The translations under genes were made by a program, and so were the position numbers. Below, piece after piece: positions 1 through 8,282 of a stretch of 64,000 nucleotides of DNA. Each line of letters begins with the position of its first letter. The stretch's first letter is position 1. Source of the DNA: Vibrio sp. Of7-15 (GTDB taxonomy: Bacteria; Pseudomonadota; Gammaproteobacteria; Enterobacterales; Vibrionaceae); contig NZ_JAKRGH010000016.1 in NCBI RefSeq assembly GCF_022347565.1, forward strand, positions 1-64,000, in the 5' to 3' direction. The notes under the pieces were generated by a model. That model made no database searches, was not told the DNA's origin, and saw nothing but the letters and a program-made list of their open reading frames with translations.

Positions 1-33
1 TATGAGCAGCAGTTACAGTTATTAAAGGACTGA
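1..33 (+). CDS. 3' end of an upstream gene (partial)
   Basis: Frame 1 reads YEQQLQLLKD and then TGA at 31-33, followed within a dozen bases by two stacked hairpins that look like a terminator. Ten charged and leucine-rich residues fit the C-terminal helix of a protein but do not identify it. The call rests on the open frame and the terminator just behind it; a chance open frame of this length cannot be excluded. Confidence 0.4.
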   Translation, partial: YEQQLQLLKD

Positions 34-43
34 TAGCGTGGTC

Positions 44-99
44 GCCCCCTTCTAGGGGGCTATATTGCAAAACCGCCTTCTAAGAAGGCGGATATTTTT
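44..99 (+). terminator. Two tandem hairpins, the second a rho-independent terminator
   Basis: The first hairpin pairs GCCCCC (44-49) with GGGGGC (55-60) over a 5-nt loop. The second pairs CCGCCTT (73-79) with AAGGCGG (85-91) and runs into ATATTTTTA. Together they probably end the gene entering the window at base 1. Confidence 0.75.
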
Positions 100-190
100 A
101 ATGAGAAATACGAGGGGATTTTGTTTATTTCTGAAGGTACGATATTTGGGGGGATATAGCCTGCTTAAATCGAAATGTTTAGTAAAAGGT

Positions 191-220
191 AATAAAAAAC
201 CGAGCAAATAATATGCTCGG
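191..220 (-). terminator. Rho-independent terminator of the lipoprotein gene
   Basis: Read on the minus strand, CCGAGCA (220-214) pairs with TGCTCGG (206-200) and is followed by a run of T. It lies about 30 bases past the stop codon of the minus-strand lipoprotein gene. Confidence 0.85.
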
Positions 221-247
221 TTAAATAAAAGAAGAAAATTGGATATA

Positions 248-1222
248 TTATTTAAGCTTAAATGAAGTTAATACAGTATCTTCATTCTTGTGGTCACCAA
301 TCATTTCATTTACTTTTACATTGCCAAATACTGGGTTATACCAAATAGTTTTTCGTACTGTTTGGTTCGCAGTTTTAGTTTCGCCTCGGTATGATTGACA
401 GCTGAAATTATAGGTGTCACCAGAAACTATTTTAAAAGTTTCAATAGTGTCACTTCCTACTTTTAGGCTTTCGATGATTTTATCATTTGAATTCCAGTCT
501 GTAGTGTAGATTAGTGTACACGTATCAGCTGAACCTCCTAGATCAGGGCCAGCTCCTTGCCATAACCTGCTAGTAAGCTCCGTAAAGTCGATTAAACGTG
601 CCGTTTTTGTCACCGTTGAGGATACTTTAATTTGGCTGTTTAATAAATCGTTACCATTAACAATAAATTCCGCATCTTGATGTATATTTTCGATATTTTT
701 ATCGGTGCTAATAGATGAATCAGCATCTAGCTCGAAAACAAATTCAGTATTAGGAGTAGAGAAGTTGCTTGTGAAATACAGTGAGTCTTCATCTTCTCCA
801 ATTTGTGTTCCGTTTAAGTCATAGTGAGTTTCATTAATATTGAAAAAGCTGCTCTTTCCATCATTATCCAGCTTATTGAAAACTTTTTGCAGACTTTCTA
901 GCTCTGCTTTGTCTTCCTGATTCTCTTCTTCATCAATGCTTTTTTGGATTAAACTAGCTAGTTCACTATTACTGTAGCTGCTAAATTTTTGTGTAAAGGT
1001 TCTGTTTTGTCCTGAATTGTGCGCGTTTGTTTGAGCAGTACTTGCTAGTAGGTTAACAGAATAAGTTAATTCCTCAAGCTTTGCAGCGTCAAAAGCGGTG
1101 TCTGCAATTTTGTACGTTTGGCCGCTGCTCTTTTGATGTGAGCTGCCGTTATCACCTGAACCGCTGTTACATCCAGCTAGTGCCATTGCTACAATTATTG
1201 ATAGAATCGAAACTTTATTCAT
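248..1222 (-). CDS. Hypothetical lipoprotein
   Basis: A 324-residue protein with an N-terminal signal peptide ending in a lipobox (LAGC, Cys18) followed by a Gly/Ser-rich linker (NSGSGDNGSS), so it is predicted to be lipid-anchored and to face the periplasm or cell surface. The rest is hydrophilic, rich in Asp, Asn and Ser, with no motif I recognise. Two cysteines late in the chain (in DTCTL and NFSCQS) could form a disulfide. It lies downstream of, and on the same strand as, a ToxR-like membrane regulator, from which it is separated by 241 bp, and it has its own terminator. A link to that regulator is inference from position only. I assign no function. Confidence 0.8.
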   Translation of the reverse strand: MNKVSILSIIVAMALAGCNSGSGDNGSSHQKSSGQTYKIADTAFDAAKLEELTYSVNLLASTAQTNAHNSGQNRTFTQKFSSYSNSELASLIQKSIDEEENQEDKAELESLQKVFNKLDNDGKSSFFNINETHYDLNGTQIGEDEDSLYFTSNFSTPNTEFVFELDADSSISTDKNIENIHQDAEFIVNGNDLLNSQIKVSSTVTKTARLIDFTELTSRLWQGAGPDLGGSADTCTLIYTTDWNSNDKIIESLKVGSDTIETFKIVSGDTYNFSCQSYRGETKTANQTVRKTIWYNPVFGNVKVNEMIGDHKNEDTVLTSFKLK

Positions 1223-1463
1223 GAATGAGTTGCCTTATATTCTGATCATTAAAAGCAAAAATAGAATAGTGTTTCTTATTTTGCTTGAAGGGTAAATTCG
1301 ATGTGGGAATATTAAGGTTCTGGCTAAGATCTTAGCAACAAACAAAAGATCTTATTGAATAAGAAAAGCTTAATTATTATTTAACTGATTGTTATTAAAA
1401 AATTATTTATGGCTTGGTTCATGTCATCAGCTGAGCTTGCCGATGACATGAATATAAATGTGG

Positions 1464-3044
1464 TTACTGTAGATATTCTTCAACTCGGGTACAATATGTG
1501 TCTAATGCTTGTTTCCAGTGGGTGATGGTGGCTTCCGTTTCACCTTCGCGATTAAACTTTAATTTGTACCATGGTTTCATACAGGTCTCTTTACTTTCTG
1601 CCTCTGATAAGCGTTCAAACATTTCTTCTGATGGAATAACTTCACTGAGTGCGACAAATGATTTTAAATAAAATAGCCTGAAGTTCCTTACATCCACTTC
1701 TTTTAATGCCAAAGAAGATAAGATGACATAGAGGTAAGCATTTTGAATTGAGTTATACGCATTACTTTTTTGAAGGACTTCTGTGGACTGTTGGAAATTA
1801 CCTATTTTAAAATGCAATAAGCCTAGCCAGACCGCCATCTCTTTTGGTAAGTAATTAAAGCTGGATTCAATACGAGAAATAACCATGGCTATATCTTGGG
1901 GGCTGAGTGTTTGTGATTGCATGGAAAGGCGTGCAATAAACTCGGCCTCGAAGCGAGTGAGTTTTTCGTTGCCTTGTATAAAGGCAACTAATTCCTTCTC
2001 TCCACCATTAATCCACGTTAAATTTTCATCTCGATCATAAGGAGTGAAAGTATCTGATATTGGTAAAGTCATAAACTCGCCTAAGTCGAGAGATATTTGG
2101 TGCAAATCTTTTTTCAAACTATTTAGGCTAAGCGTATATTCTGCTTTCAATGCGAGTTTATTATGTGATCGAGAGATAAGTTCGACAATTGCTTTAAGCT
2201 CATCATCTTTATCGGTAGATGCTGTCGATATATTTACTTTGTAATCATAATTAATAATATTACGGCTGCCTGGCCAGTAAGGGCTATTATCAATACGATC
2301 AATAAAATAAGTAGGGGAGTTTTGGTTTCCTAAATCGATATAGGAGTAATTAACAACACTGCTTAAGATGAGTGCTTTTAATTCTCTGGTATATTGTTTT
2401 GCTTTATCATCTTTGGCTTTTAATGAGCCTAATAATACCGTGACTGATGGAATAAAGGCGCGATTTTTGAGTCCGACGCTATTTGAACTTAAATCGGAAG
2501 ATAAATAGCTTTTCCAAGGGGGAGCCATTGAGCTAATTAAAACTAATAAGCCGATAATAACAGACAAGTAGATTACATGTGTTTTTCGGGGGACGAGGGT
2601 TGATTGAGTTGTGCTGATCGGGCCATGTTCAGATCGGCTTTCTTCTGCGTCAGAAGTGACCTCCGGTAGCGGTTTAATCTTTACCTCAGATAATGAAACC
2701 AGTTCGGGTTGGATGTAATACCCTTTTTTAGGGTACGTCACGATCAGCTTTTCAGCCCCTTCATGGTTTGAGTTTTGCTTGAATATGGCTCTTAATGTAC
2801 TGATGCGGTTTGTTAGTACATTTTTAGAAATATAGTCACTTTGCCACACTCGTTGAATGATTTCGTCGCTTGATACGGCTTCACCTACGCTACTAAGTAG
2901 TACTTCAAGTAACTCAATACTACGGGGCTCAATATCAAGGTTTCCATCATGATTGCTTAAGTTTTTCGAAAGAGGGTTATATGTTAACCCTGCAATTATT
3001 ATGTCGCAGCCAGCTTGTTTCGCTTCTTGTAAAATATCTTTCAT
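1464..3044 (-). CDS. ToxR/CadC-family transmembrane transcriptional regulator
   Basis: A 526-residue protein. Residues about 20-112 form an OmpR/PhoB-type winged helix: DIEPRSIELLEVLLS, then SSDEIIQRVWQ, the recognition-helix region NVLTNRISTLRAIF, and the wing VTYPKKGYYI. After a Glu/Ser-rich linker comes one membrane segment at about 155-175 (VIYLSVIIGLLVLI), then some 350 residues predicted to be periplasmic. This is the ToxR/CadC/TcpP layout, in which a cytoplasmic DNA-binding domain is tethered to a periplasmic sensor. The periplasmic part is far longer than in ToxR and has helical, TPR-like stretches towards its end (for example WLGLLHFKIGNFQQSTEVL). The start is the first ATG, just upstream of the wHTH fold. 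Targets cannot be read from the sequence; the adjacent lipoprotein genes on both sides are candidates. Confidence 0.88.
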   Translation of the reverse strand: MKDILQEAKQAGCDIIIAGLTYNPLSKNLSNHDGNLDIEPRSIELLEVLLSSVGEAVSSDEIIQRVWQSDYISKNVLTNRISTLRAIFKQNSNHEGAEKLIVTYPKKGYYIQPELVSLSEVKIKPLPEVTSDAEESRSEHGPISTTQSTLVPRKTHVIYLSVIIGLLVLISSMAPPWKSYLSSDLSSNSVGLKNRAFIPSVTVLLGSLKAKDDKAKQYTRELKALILSSVVNYSYIDLGNQNSPTYFIDRIDNSPYWPGSRNIINYDYKVNISTASTDKDDELKAIVELISRSHNKLALKAEYTLSLNSLKKDLHQISLDLGEFMTLPISDTFTPYDRDENLTWINGGEKELVAFIQGNEKLTRFEAEFIARLSMQSQTLSPQDIAMVISRIESSFNYLPKEMAVWLGLLHFKIGNFQQSTEVLQKSNAYNSIQNAYLYVILSSLALKEVDVRNFRLFYLKSFVALSEVIPSEEMFERLSEAESKETCMKPWYKLKFNREGETEATITHWKQALDTYCTRVEEYLQ

Positions 3045-3341
3045 TGATCATACCGTCTACCCGATCTTTGTTATGTCCTTTTATCGATGGGTAATTTCGT
3101 GAAAAGTAATGGGTTATCAGTAATTATTGCATCTGATTTTATAAGGATAATTTTGTCGTAATCTATCTTAAAATTTTAGCTAATACCAATAAAATACCAG
3201 CTAGAAACAGAGTGTTTATTATCATTCTCTATAGTTGTGACTTAGGTATTCATTAACATGAGTATTTCATGCTTAACTGTGGTTCAGACTCCTAGAATAT
3301 ACTAAAAATATATATACCGAATATAAATATACGGGGAGATT

Positions 3342-3704
3342 ATGGTTAGTAAGGTGTTGATTTCTTTTATATCGTCTATTTTCTTATTTGGCTGCGCCTC
3401 TCCTGTGGTGGAACAATTTATTTCTGAGCAAAATTGGTACCAGGTTGGTTATTATGATGCGGAACAAGGAAATTTTTCACGGACAGAAGAAGCTGTTAAT
3501 CAGTTAATAGAGAATGGTGATCCTGATTTCTCAGTGTATTTACAAGGGTATAGTGACGGTAAAGAGGCTTATTGTCAGCCTAAAAATGCCTGGATCTTGG
3601 GGCGGATAGGGCAGCCTTATCGTGGAATTTGCCGCGATTTAAAAAATGGTTGGCAGTTTCAACAAGATTGGAATGCGGGCCGAGAAAATTATTTGAGGTG
3701 GTAA
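3342..3704 (+). CDS. DUF2799-like small lipoprotein
   Basis: A 120-residue protein with a short signal peptide and lipobox (LFGC, Cys17). The mature part has repeated Trp/Tyr/Gly patterns: WYQVGYYDAEQG, YLQGYSDGKEAYC and WQFQQDWNAGREN. Tandem G-x-x-D/A-G units and paired cysteines of this kind are typical of the DUF2799 lipoprotein family of Vibrio and relatives, whose function is unknown. The start follows a GGGGAG ribosome binding site six bases upstream. It is transcribed divergently from the ToxR-like regulator across 297 bp. The family assignment is from motif pattern and is moderately sure. Confidence 0.75.
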   Translation: MVSKVLISFISSIFLFGCASPVVEQFISEQNWYQVGYYDAEQGNFSRTEEAVNQLIENGDPDFSVYLQGYSDGKEAYCQPKNAWILGRIGQPYRGICRDLKNGWQFQQDWNAGRENYLRW

Positions 3705-3783
3705 CGGAGTCTCTCAAGATATCGTGTCCAGAGTTCGTATCTTGAGATTATGGGTATCACGCTCAGCCCAGGTTTTGTTTATA

Positions 3784-4677
3784 TTATTTTTTATTCTCAA
3801 ACCATTGTTGTATGAAATGAGTAAAAGCGGAGAGCTTAGTACTTTGACGTAGCTGCGGGGGATAAATTAAATAAATTCTGTTTTTGGCGATGAAATACGA
3901 ATCTAATACTTGTACTAACTCCCCAGATTTTAGTGAAGGCTCCACAAGGTAACAGGGCATTTTTATGATCCCTTTTCCTTGGTGAGCGGCTTTTAACAAT
4001 AAGAAATTATCGTTAATGAGAAAGTCACCTTGGGTATCTACTTGAATGGTTTTGTTGCCATCAAAAAACTGCCAGTGTGTTAGGTGTGGATCCGATAAGC
4101 AATTATGGTGGTGTAAATCGTGTGGGTGTTCTGGAGTTCCGCAATGAGCTAAGTAGCTTGGTGATGCGCAGCAGATATGTTGATATGACATGAGTTTTTT
4201 GGCAACCATGTTATCCGGTGGGGTGTTGGTTGCCCGTATGGCGAGATCAAAGTGGCTCTTAGCTAAATCTTGTCTGTTATATCCAACATCAATGTCGAAC
4301 TGGATGTCGTTGTACTTTTTTTGGAAGTCGTGACAAATATCGACCAAGAAACGCTGGCTGAATATGGCCGGAGCCGTGATCCTCAATAATCCGCTGATCT
4401 CACTTTTGGTGTGATCTAACTCTTTCTCTAACTGCATGATAGAGGCGTTGATGCCTTGCATCTTTTCAAGAATTTTTTCGCCAGCCGGAGTTAAACGTAC
4501 ACTGCGTGTCGAGCGTATTAGCAAGCTAGTGGCTAATTCTTGTTCAAGCTGATTGATTTGAGAGGACAGGTAGCTGCGAGATATCCCTAAATGGTCGGCG
4601 GCTTTGGAGAAGCTGAGTTGTTTAGCTACTTCACTGAAAAGTGCATAACGTTCAAATCGCTTGTGCATTTTATGCAT
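3784..4677 (-). CDS. LysR-family transcriptional regulator
   Basis: A 297-residue LysR regulator. The N-terminal wHTH (residues about 8-65) carries the family signature FSKAADHLGISRSYLSSQINQLEQELATSLLIRSTRSVRLTPAGE. The C-terminal periplasmic-binding-protein-like effector domain runs from about 90 to 290. The LTPAGE motif and domain sizes match the CrgA/AaeR-like branch. It is divergent from an aldo-keto reductase gene over about 200 bp that contain phased ATATC repeats, so it probably controls that gene and itself. A second in-frame ATG (M4) is an alternative start; neither has a strong ribosome binding site. The inducer is unknown. Confidence 0.9.
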   Translation of the reverse strand: MHKMHKRFERYALFSEVAKQLSFSKAADHLGISRSYLSSQINQLEQELATSLLIRSTRSVRLTPAGEKILEKMQGINASIMQLEKELDHTKSEISGLLRITAPAIFSQRFLVDICHDFQKKYNDIQFDIDVGYNRQDLAKSHFDLAIRATNTPPDNMVAKKLMSYQHICCASPSYLAHCGTPEHPHDLHHHNCLSDPHLTHWQFFDGNKTIQVDTQGDFLINDNFLLLKAAHQGKGIIKMPCYLVEPSLKSGELVQVLDSYFIAKNRIYLIYPPQLRQSTKLSAFTHFIQQWFENKK

Positions 4678-4716
4678 GGGTTGCTTTACATCGAGCAGAG
4701 GTAAGATGGGTTCATT

Positions 4717-4764
4717 ATATCGTTCAATATATCAAACTAATATCGAGTAATTGTGCTCTATATC
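4717..4764. promoter_or_regulatory. Candidate LysR operator with helically phased ATATC repeats
   Basis: The pentamer ATATC occurs at 4717, 4729, 4740 and 4760, that is with steps of 12, 11 and 20 bases, close to one, one and two DNA turns. The block sits in the divergent region between the LysR gene and the aldo-keto reductase. Phased half-sites are typical of LysR operators, but the AT-rich sequence makes chance repeats possible. Confidence 0.35.
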
Positions 4765-4877
4765 GAATTATCTTTTCTTTTAAGTGGGGTTAATCCAGCC
4801 ATAGACCCTAAGTATACTGATGTTAATACAGTAAGTTACCAAGTGAAGGTAACGACACAATAAAAGAGGTGTGGATT

Positions 4878-5762
4878 GTGCTTAAAGGAAACTCGGTTTT
4901 TTCACCGTTAGTACAAGGCTATTGGCGTATGGCTGCATGGGGAATGACGACCCAGCAGCAGCTTTCTTTTGTAAAGCAGCATATTGAATTAGGCATTACT
5001 ACCGTGGATCATGCGCCCGTTTACGGAGCCGCTGAAAGCATGTTTGGCGACGTACTTGCGTTAGATCCGAGCTTGCGTGAACAGATTAAGATTGTCTCAA
5101 AATGTGGTATTTATCCTGAAAATACAGGCGATGGTAATCCGCGAGTTTCTCATTACAACAGCAGTAAAGAGGCCATTTTAACTTCAGTTGATGAATCTTT
5201 ATCTCGCCTGAAAACGGATCATTTAGATGTATTGTTACTGCACCGTCCTGATTTATTGATGGATGCCGATGGAGCAGCAGAAGCGTTTGCTGAGCTGACT
5301 GCTGCGGGGAAAGTAAAACACTTTGGGGTATCGAATTTTACACCATCGCAGTTTGACTTACTTCAGTCTCGTCTAGAGGCTCCGCTGGTGACGAACCAAG
5401 TGGAAATTAACCCTGCGAATTTGCAAGTGACAGAAGACGGCACGTTAGATCAATTGCAACAAGCACGTGTACAGCCAATGGCGTGGTCGTGTTTAGCAGG
5501 TGGCCGTATTTTCACGGACAATAGCGAGCAGATGGTACGTTTACGTGAAACATTGACCGAAGTCGGCCATGAAATTGGTGCCACTTCGATTGATCAGGTC
5601 ATTTTTGCTTGGGTAATGAAAATGCCATCAAAGCCTGTTCCTATTATAGGCAGCGGCAATATTGAACGTGTGCAAGCGGCTGTCGCGTCACTTGAATTGA
5701 ATTTGACCCATGAACAGTGGTATCGAGTTTGGGTTGCCTCAAAAGGCCATGGTGTTGCATAG
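4878..5762 (+). CDS. Aldo/keto reductase (YdhF-like)
   Basis: A 294-residue NAD(P)H-dependent oxidoreductase of the aldo/keto reductase superfamily. The catalytic elements are visible: Asp and Tyr in TTVDHAPVYGAAESMFGD, Lys in KIVSKCGIYP, and His in LLLHRPDLLMD. The coenzyme-binding segment GSGNIERVQAAV is near the C-terminus. Overall order and the opening FSPLVQGYWRMAAWGM resemble E. coli YdhF. I chose the GTG at 4878 because AGAGGTG lies eight bases upstream; the GTG at 4869 sits inside that ribosome binding site. The divergent LysR gene is the likely regulator. The substrate cannot be told. Confidence 0.88.
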   Translation: MLKGNSVFSPLVQGYWRMAAWGMTTQQQLSFVKQHIELGITTVDHAPVYGAAESMFGDVLALDPSLREQIKIVSKCGIYPENTGDGNPRVSHYNSSKEAILTSVDESLSRLKTDHLDVLLLHRPDLLMDADGAAEAFAELTAAGKVKHFGVSNFTPSQFDLLQSRLEAPLVTNQVEINPANLQVTEDGTLDQLQQARVQPMAWSCLAGGRIFTDNSEQMVRLRETLTEVGHEIGATSIDQVIFAWVMKMPSKPVPIIGSGNIERVQAAVASLELNLTHEQWYRVWVASKGHGVA

Positions 5763-5807
5763 AGTCGTAACAGCAGTCGCTAAATGAGAATTAAGAGTTA
5801 CTAAAGA

Positions 5808-5834
5808 AAAGGTTGACGGATTTCGTCAACCTTT
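5808..5834. terminator. Bidirectional terminator between aldo/keto reductase and dapD
   Basis: AAAGGTTGACG pairs perfectly with CGTCAACCTTT over a 5-nt loop. It serves the two convergent genes; the T-run is better on the minus strand. Confidence 0.75.
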
Positions 5835-5862
5835 GTGTTTATAAGCAATAAGGAAGAATGAT

Positions 5863-6894
5863 TTAGTTATTGCTGTGTAGCTCGCTGTTTAGTTCAACGG
5901 CTGTTTTGTTTGTTAGGCATTCAATCTGGCCTGTTACTGAGTTACGACGGAACAGTAGATCAGATTTGCCAGTAAGATCGCGAGCTTTAACCACTTCCAC
6001 TTCTTGGCCGGCTGTATCTAGCATACGTACTTTTGAACCTGCGGTTACGTATAAGCCAGATTCAACTGTACAACGGTCGCCCAGTGGGAAACCAAGGCCA
6101 GCATTGGCACCGAGTAGGCTGTTTTCACCAATAGAAACAACCACGCTACCACCGCCAGATAAAGTACCCATGATAGAAGCTCCACCACCAATGTCAGAGC
6201 CTTCGCCAACCATAACACCCGCAGAAATACGGCCTTCAACCATGCTAACACCCGCCGTACCTGCGTTGAAGTTGATGAAACCTTCGTGCATTACGGTTGT
6301 GCCTTCACCAACGTGAGCGCCTAAACGGACACGAGAAGTGTCAGCAACACGGATGCCAGCAGGAACCACGTAGTCCACCATTTTCGGGAATTTATCAACA
6401 CAATCAACCGTGATAGTTTCACCGTTTAGGCGAGCTTCGATTTGACGATCGGCTAGCTCAGGTAGATCGATAGGGCCTTTGTTTGTCCATGCGATGTTGT
6501 GAAGCAGACCGAAAATACCATCTAAAACGGTGCCATGAGGTTTAACAAGACGGTGAGAGATAAGTTGCAGTTTTAGGAAACCTTCAGCCACAGAGCTTGG
6601 TTTCTCATCTGTTGCTAGTACAACAAGAACAAGTGGTTGAGAAGATTGCGCCGCTTTTGCAGCAAATGCACCATTTTTCTCGTCGCCATTTGCGTTAAAT
6701 GCAGCTGCTAGTGCTTCACATTTGTCCGCAGAAATTTCGATAAACTGGTTACCTTCCTTGTAACCACTCACTTCAGCAACCGCACTAACTAGCGCGTCGC
6801 TTGGGTTCAGTACTGGGTTTGGAAAAAATGCTTCAATGATTTTTTCGTCACGGTTTTTCGTTGCGGTACCAAAGGCAAGTGAAAAGTGAGCCAT
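5863..6894 (-). CDS. dapD: 2,3,4,5-tetrahydropyridine-2,6-dicarboxylate N-succinyltransferase
   Basis: A 343-residue cytoplasmic enzyme of the succinylase branch of lysine and diaminopimelate synthesis. It transfers succinyl from succinyl-CoA to tetrahydrodipicolinate. The N-terminal part is the longer form typical of vibrios and pseudomonads rather than the 274-residue E. coli form. The C-terminal half has hexapeptide repeats of a left-handed beta helix (RVRLGAHVGEGTTVMHEGFINFNAG, then GVMVGEGSDIGGGASIMGTLSGGG). It stands alone here, whereas in E. coli dapD is near glnD and yaeH, which lie 37 kb away in this window. The start ATG is preceded by GGAGAA. Confidence 0.95.
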   Translation of the reverse strand: MAHFSLAFGTATKNRDEKIIEAFFPNPVLNPSDALVSAVAEVSGYKEGNQFIEISADKCEALAAAFNANGDEKNGAFAAKAAQSSQPLVLVVLATDEKPSSVAEGFLKLQLISHRLVKPHGTVLDGIFGLLHNIAWTNKGPIDLPELADRQIEARLNGETITVDCVDKFPKMVDYVVPAGIRVADTSRVRLGAHVGEGTTVMHEGFINFNAGTAGVSMVEGRISAGVMVGEGSDIGGGASIMGTLSGGGSVVVSIGENSLLGANAGLGFPLGDRCTVESGLYVTAGSKVRMLDTAGQEVEVVKARDLTGKSDLLFRRNSVTGQIECLTNKTAVELNSELHSNN

Positions 6895-7115
6895 TATTGA
6901 TAGTTCTCCATTACTATTAAAGTCGACTGCTTATGCAGCGTATTCATGAGTTGATACCATCATAATGAGACTTTGATCATTATAGAAGAGCTAAACACGC
7001 GAATATTTAGAATAAGTCGGTAGGATTTACTACAAAAAGGGATATAAAAGACAGATAAGAAAGGAAAGGGGGATAAGCAGCAAACCTTAGGAGTCGGTTC
7101 ACTGCTTGAGATGCT

Positions 7116-7415
7116 TTATGCAGCTTCTGAGTCAGAATCAGAAGACGCTTCTGGCTCTTCTTTTTTCGCTTTTTTCGGAGCTGGCTTGCGTTTTGCGCCT
7201 AAAGCAGCAAGAACATCATCTTTACGTTTGGCTAAGTATAAAGACAGCTCTTCTTGTTTTGCTTCATCTTCAATAAGCTCACTTTCACTTAATACAGTGA
7301 ATAGCTCATCAGCCATATCCAGCATTTTGTCATAAGCGTCAGCTTCTGCTTTAGAGGTAAAAGTCATCTTTTCTTCTCCGTTGCGTTCCACTACGTACTT
7401 GACGATAACAGCCAT
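7116..7415 (-). CDS. yebG: SOS-inducible YebG family protein
   Basis: A 99-residue homologue of the DNA-damage-inducible protein YebG: MAVIVKYVVERNGEEKMTFTSKAEADAYDKML is close to the E. coli N-terminus, and the acidic, Ser-rich tail is also typical. The molecular role of YebG is not established. The second ATG (7415) is chosen because GAGAGG ends six bases upstream; an ATG two codons earlier abuts that site. A LexA-type box lies 25 bp upstream, in keeping with SOS control. The Lys/Pro/Ala linker before the acidic tail suggests a flexible end. Confidence 0.92.
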   Translation of the reverse strand: MAVIVKYVVERNGEEKMTFTSKAEADAYDKMLDMADELFTVLSESELIEDEAKQEELSLYLAKRKDDVLAALGAKRKPAPKKAKKEEPEASSDSDSEAA

Positions 7416-7439
7416 GGTCATCCTCTCTCTATTGATTTA

Positions 7440-7455
7440 CTGGCTTTTTATACAG
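7440..7455. promoter_or_regulatory. LexA (SOS) box between divergent genes
   Basis: CTGGCTTTTTATACAG matches the 16-bp consensus CTGT-N8-ACAG at all key positions but one (CTGG for CTGT). It lies between yebG and a divergent 3-methyladenine glycosylase gene, so one site could repress both. Confidence 0.8.
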
Positions 7456-7495
7456 TAGGATCCACTGTCTGTCTAGTTGATGAAGCGACATTGTG

Positions 7496-8182
7496 ATGAC
7501 AAAAGAGAAATTTGACGCCATTTATCAGCGAGCCGCTGAACGTAAAGGCGGGGAAGTGGAATTAGAAGCACGTTTAAGCCAAGTGTTAACGGATCAAGAG
7601 TTGGTTTTATTACCTGATGATCGTTGGTTGGCAGTGATGACACAAAAGGTGTTTCAGTGTGGCATTACGTGGCAGGTAGTGCGTAATAAGTGGCCAGGTT
7701 TTGAAGAAGTATTCTGGGGCTTTGATATCGAAAAAATGTTACTGATCCCAACTGATATGTGGGAAAGCAAGGCGCAAGATACCAAAATTATTCGTCATTT
7801 AGGTAAGGTTATGACCATTCCAGCCAATGCTGAGATGATTTACCAAGCTCAAAAAACACATGGCTCTTTTGCACAACTGGTCGCGCAGTGGCCTTCCGAA
7901 GACATTATAGGCTTATGGCAATACATGAAAACCAAAGGTAAGCGCTTAGGTGGTAACACTGGGCCGTACGCGCTGCGTCAAATGGGAAAAGAGACGTTTT
8001 TACTGACAGGTGATGTAGAGGCGTATTTAAGAAATACGGGTATTGTGGATAGCGGTAAAAATACCAAGCGAGCACTAACCGCAACGCAAGCGGCTTTTAA
8101 TGACTGGCAACAAGAATCTGGCCGTAGCTTAACGCAAATTAGCCAGATCATTGCTTTCAGCGCCGGAGATAATCGTATTTAA
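7496..8182 (+). CDS. DNA-3-methyladenine glycosylase I family protein
   Basis: A 228-residue protein resembling the Tag (COG2818) family, which removes 3-methyladenine in base excision repair. The family pattern is seen in DRWLAVMTQKVFQCGITWQVVRNKWPGF, IIRHLGKV, IPANAEMI, and NTGPYALRQMGKETFLLTGDVEAYLRNTGIV. It differs from E. coli Tag in lacking the N-terminal Cys-x-Trp start and the typical C-terminal His/Cys pair that bind zinc, so it is a divergent branch and its substrate is less certain. The ATG at 7496 follows an in-frame GTG; I prefer the ATG. It is divergent from yebG around a LexA box, which fits a repair role. Confidence 0.82.
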   Translation: MTKEKFDAIYQRAAERKGGEVELEARLSQVLTDQELVLLPDDRWLAVMTQKVFQCGITWQVVRNKWPGFEEVFWGFDIEKMLLIPTDMWESKAQDTKIIRHLGKVMTIPANAEMIYQAQKTHGSFAQLVAQWPSEDIIGLWQYMKTKGKRLGGNTGPYALRQMGKETFLLTGDVEAYLRNTGIVDSGKNTKRALTATQAAFNDWQQESGRSLTQISQIIAFSAGDNRI

Positions 8183-8208
8183 TCGTCTTCCTATAGGTAA
8201 GTGTGTAC

Positions 8209-8264
8209 AGCTTTTAGCTCACAAAGTATTAAATAGCTGATTGGCACATTGTGATCTAAAAGCT
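8209..8264. repeat. 9-bp inverted repeat downstream of the glycosylase gene
   Basis: AGCTTTTAG (8209-8217) is repeated inverted as CTAAAAGCT (8256-8264), 38 bases apart, between convergent genes. There is no clear T-run, so it may be a weak bidirectional terminator or structure only. Confidence 0.4.
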
Positions 8265-8282
8265 CTTGAGTATAGTCTTTGA

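Noticed and set aside
6962-6983. Fur box upstream of dapD
   Set aside because: The ATAATGA/TCATTAT arms resemble Fur half-sites, but the 8-nt spacing does not fit the 19-bp Fur consensus.
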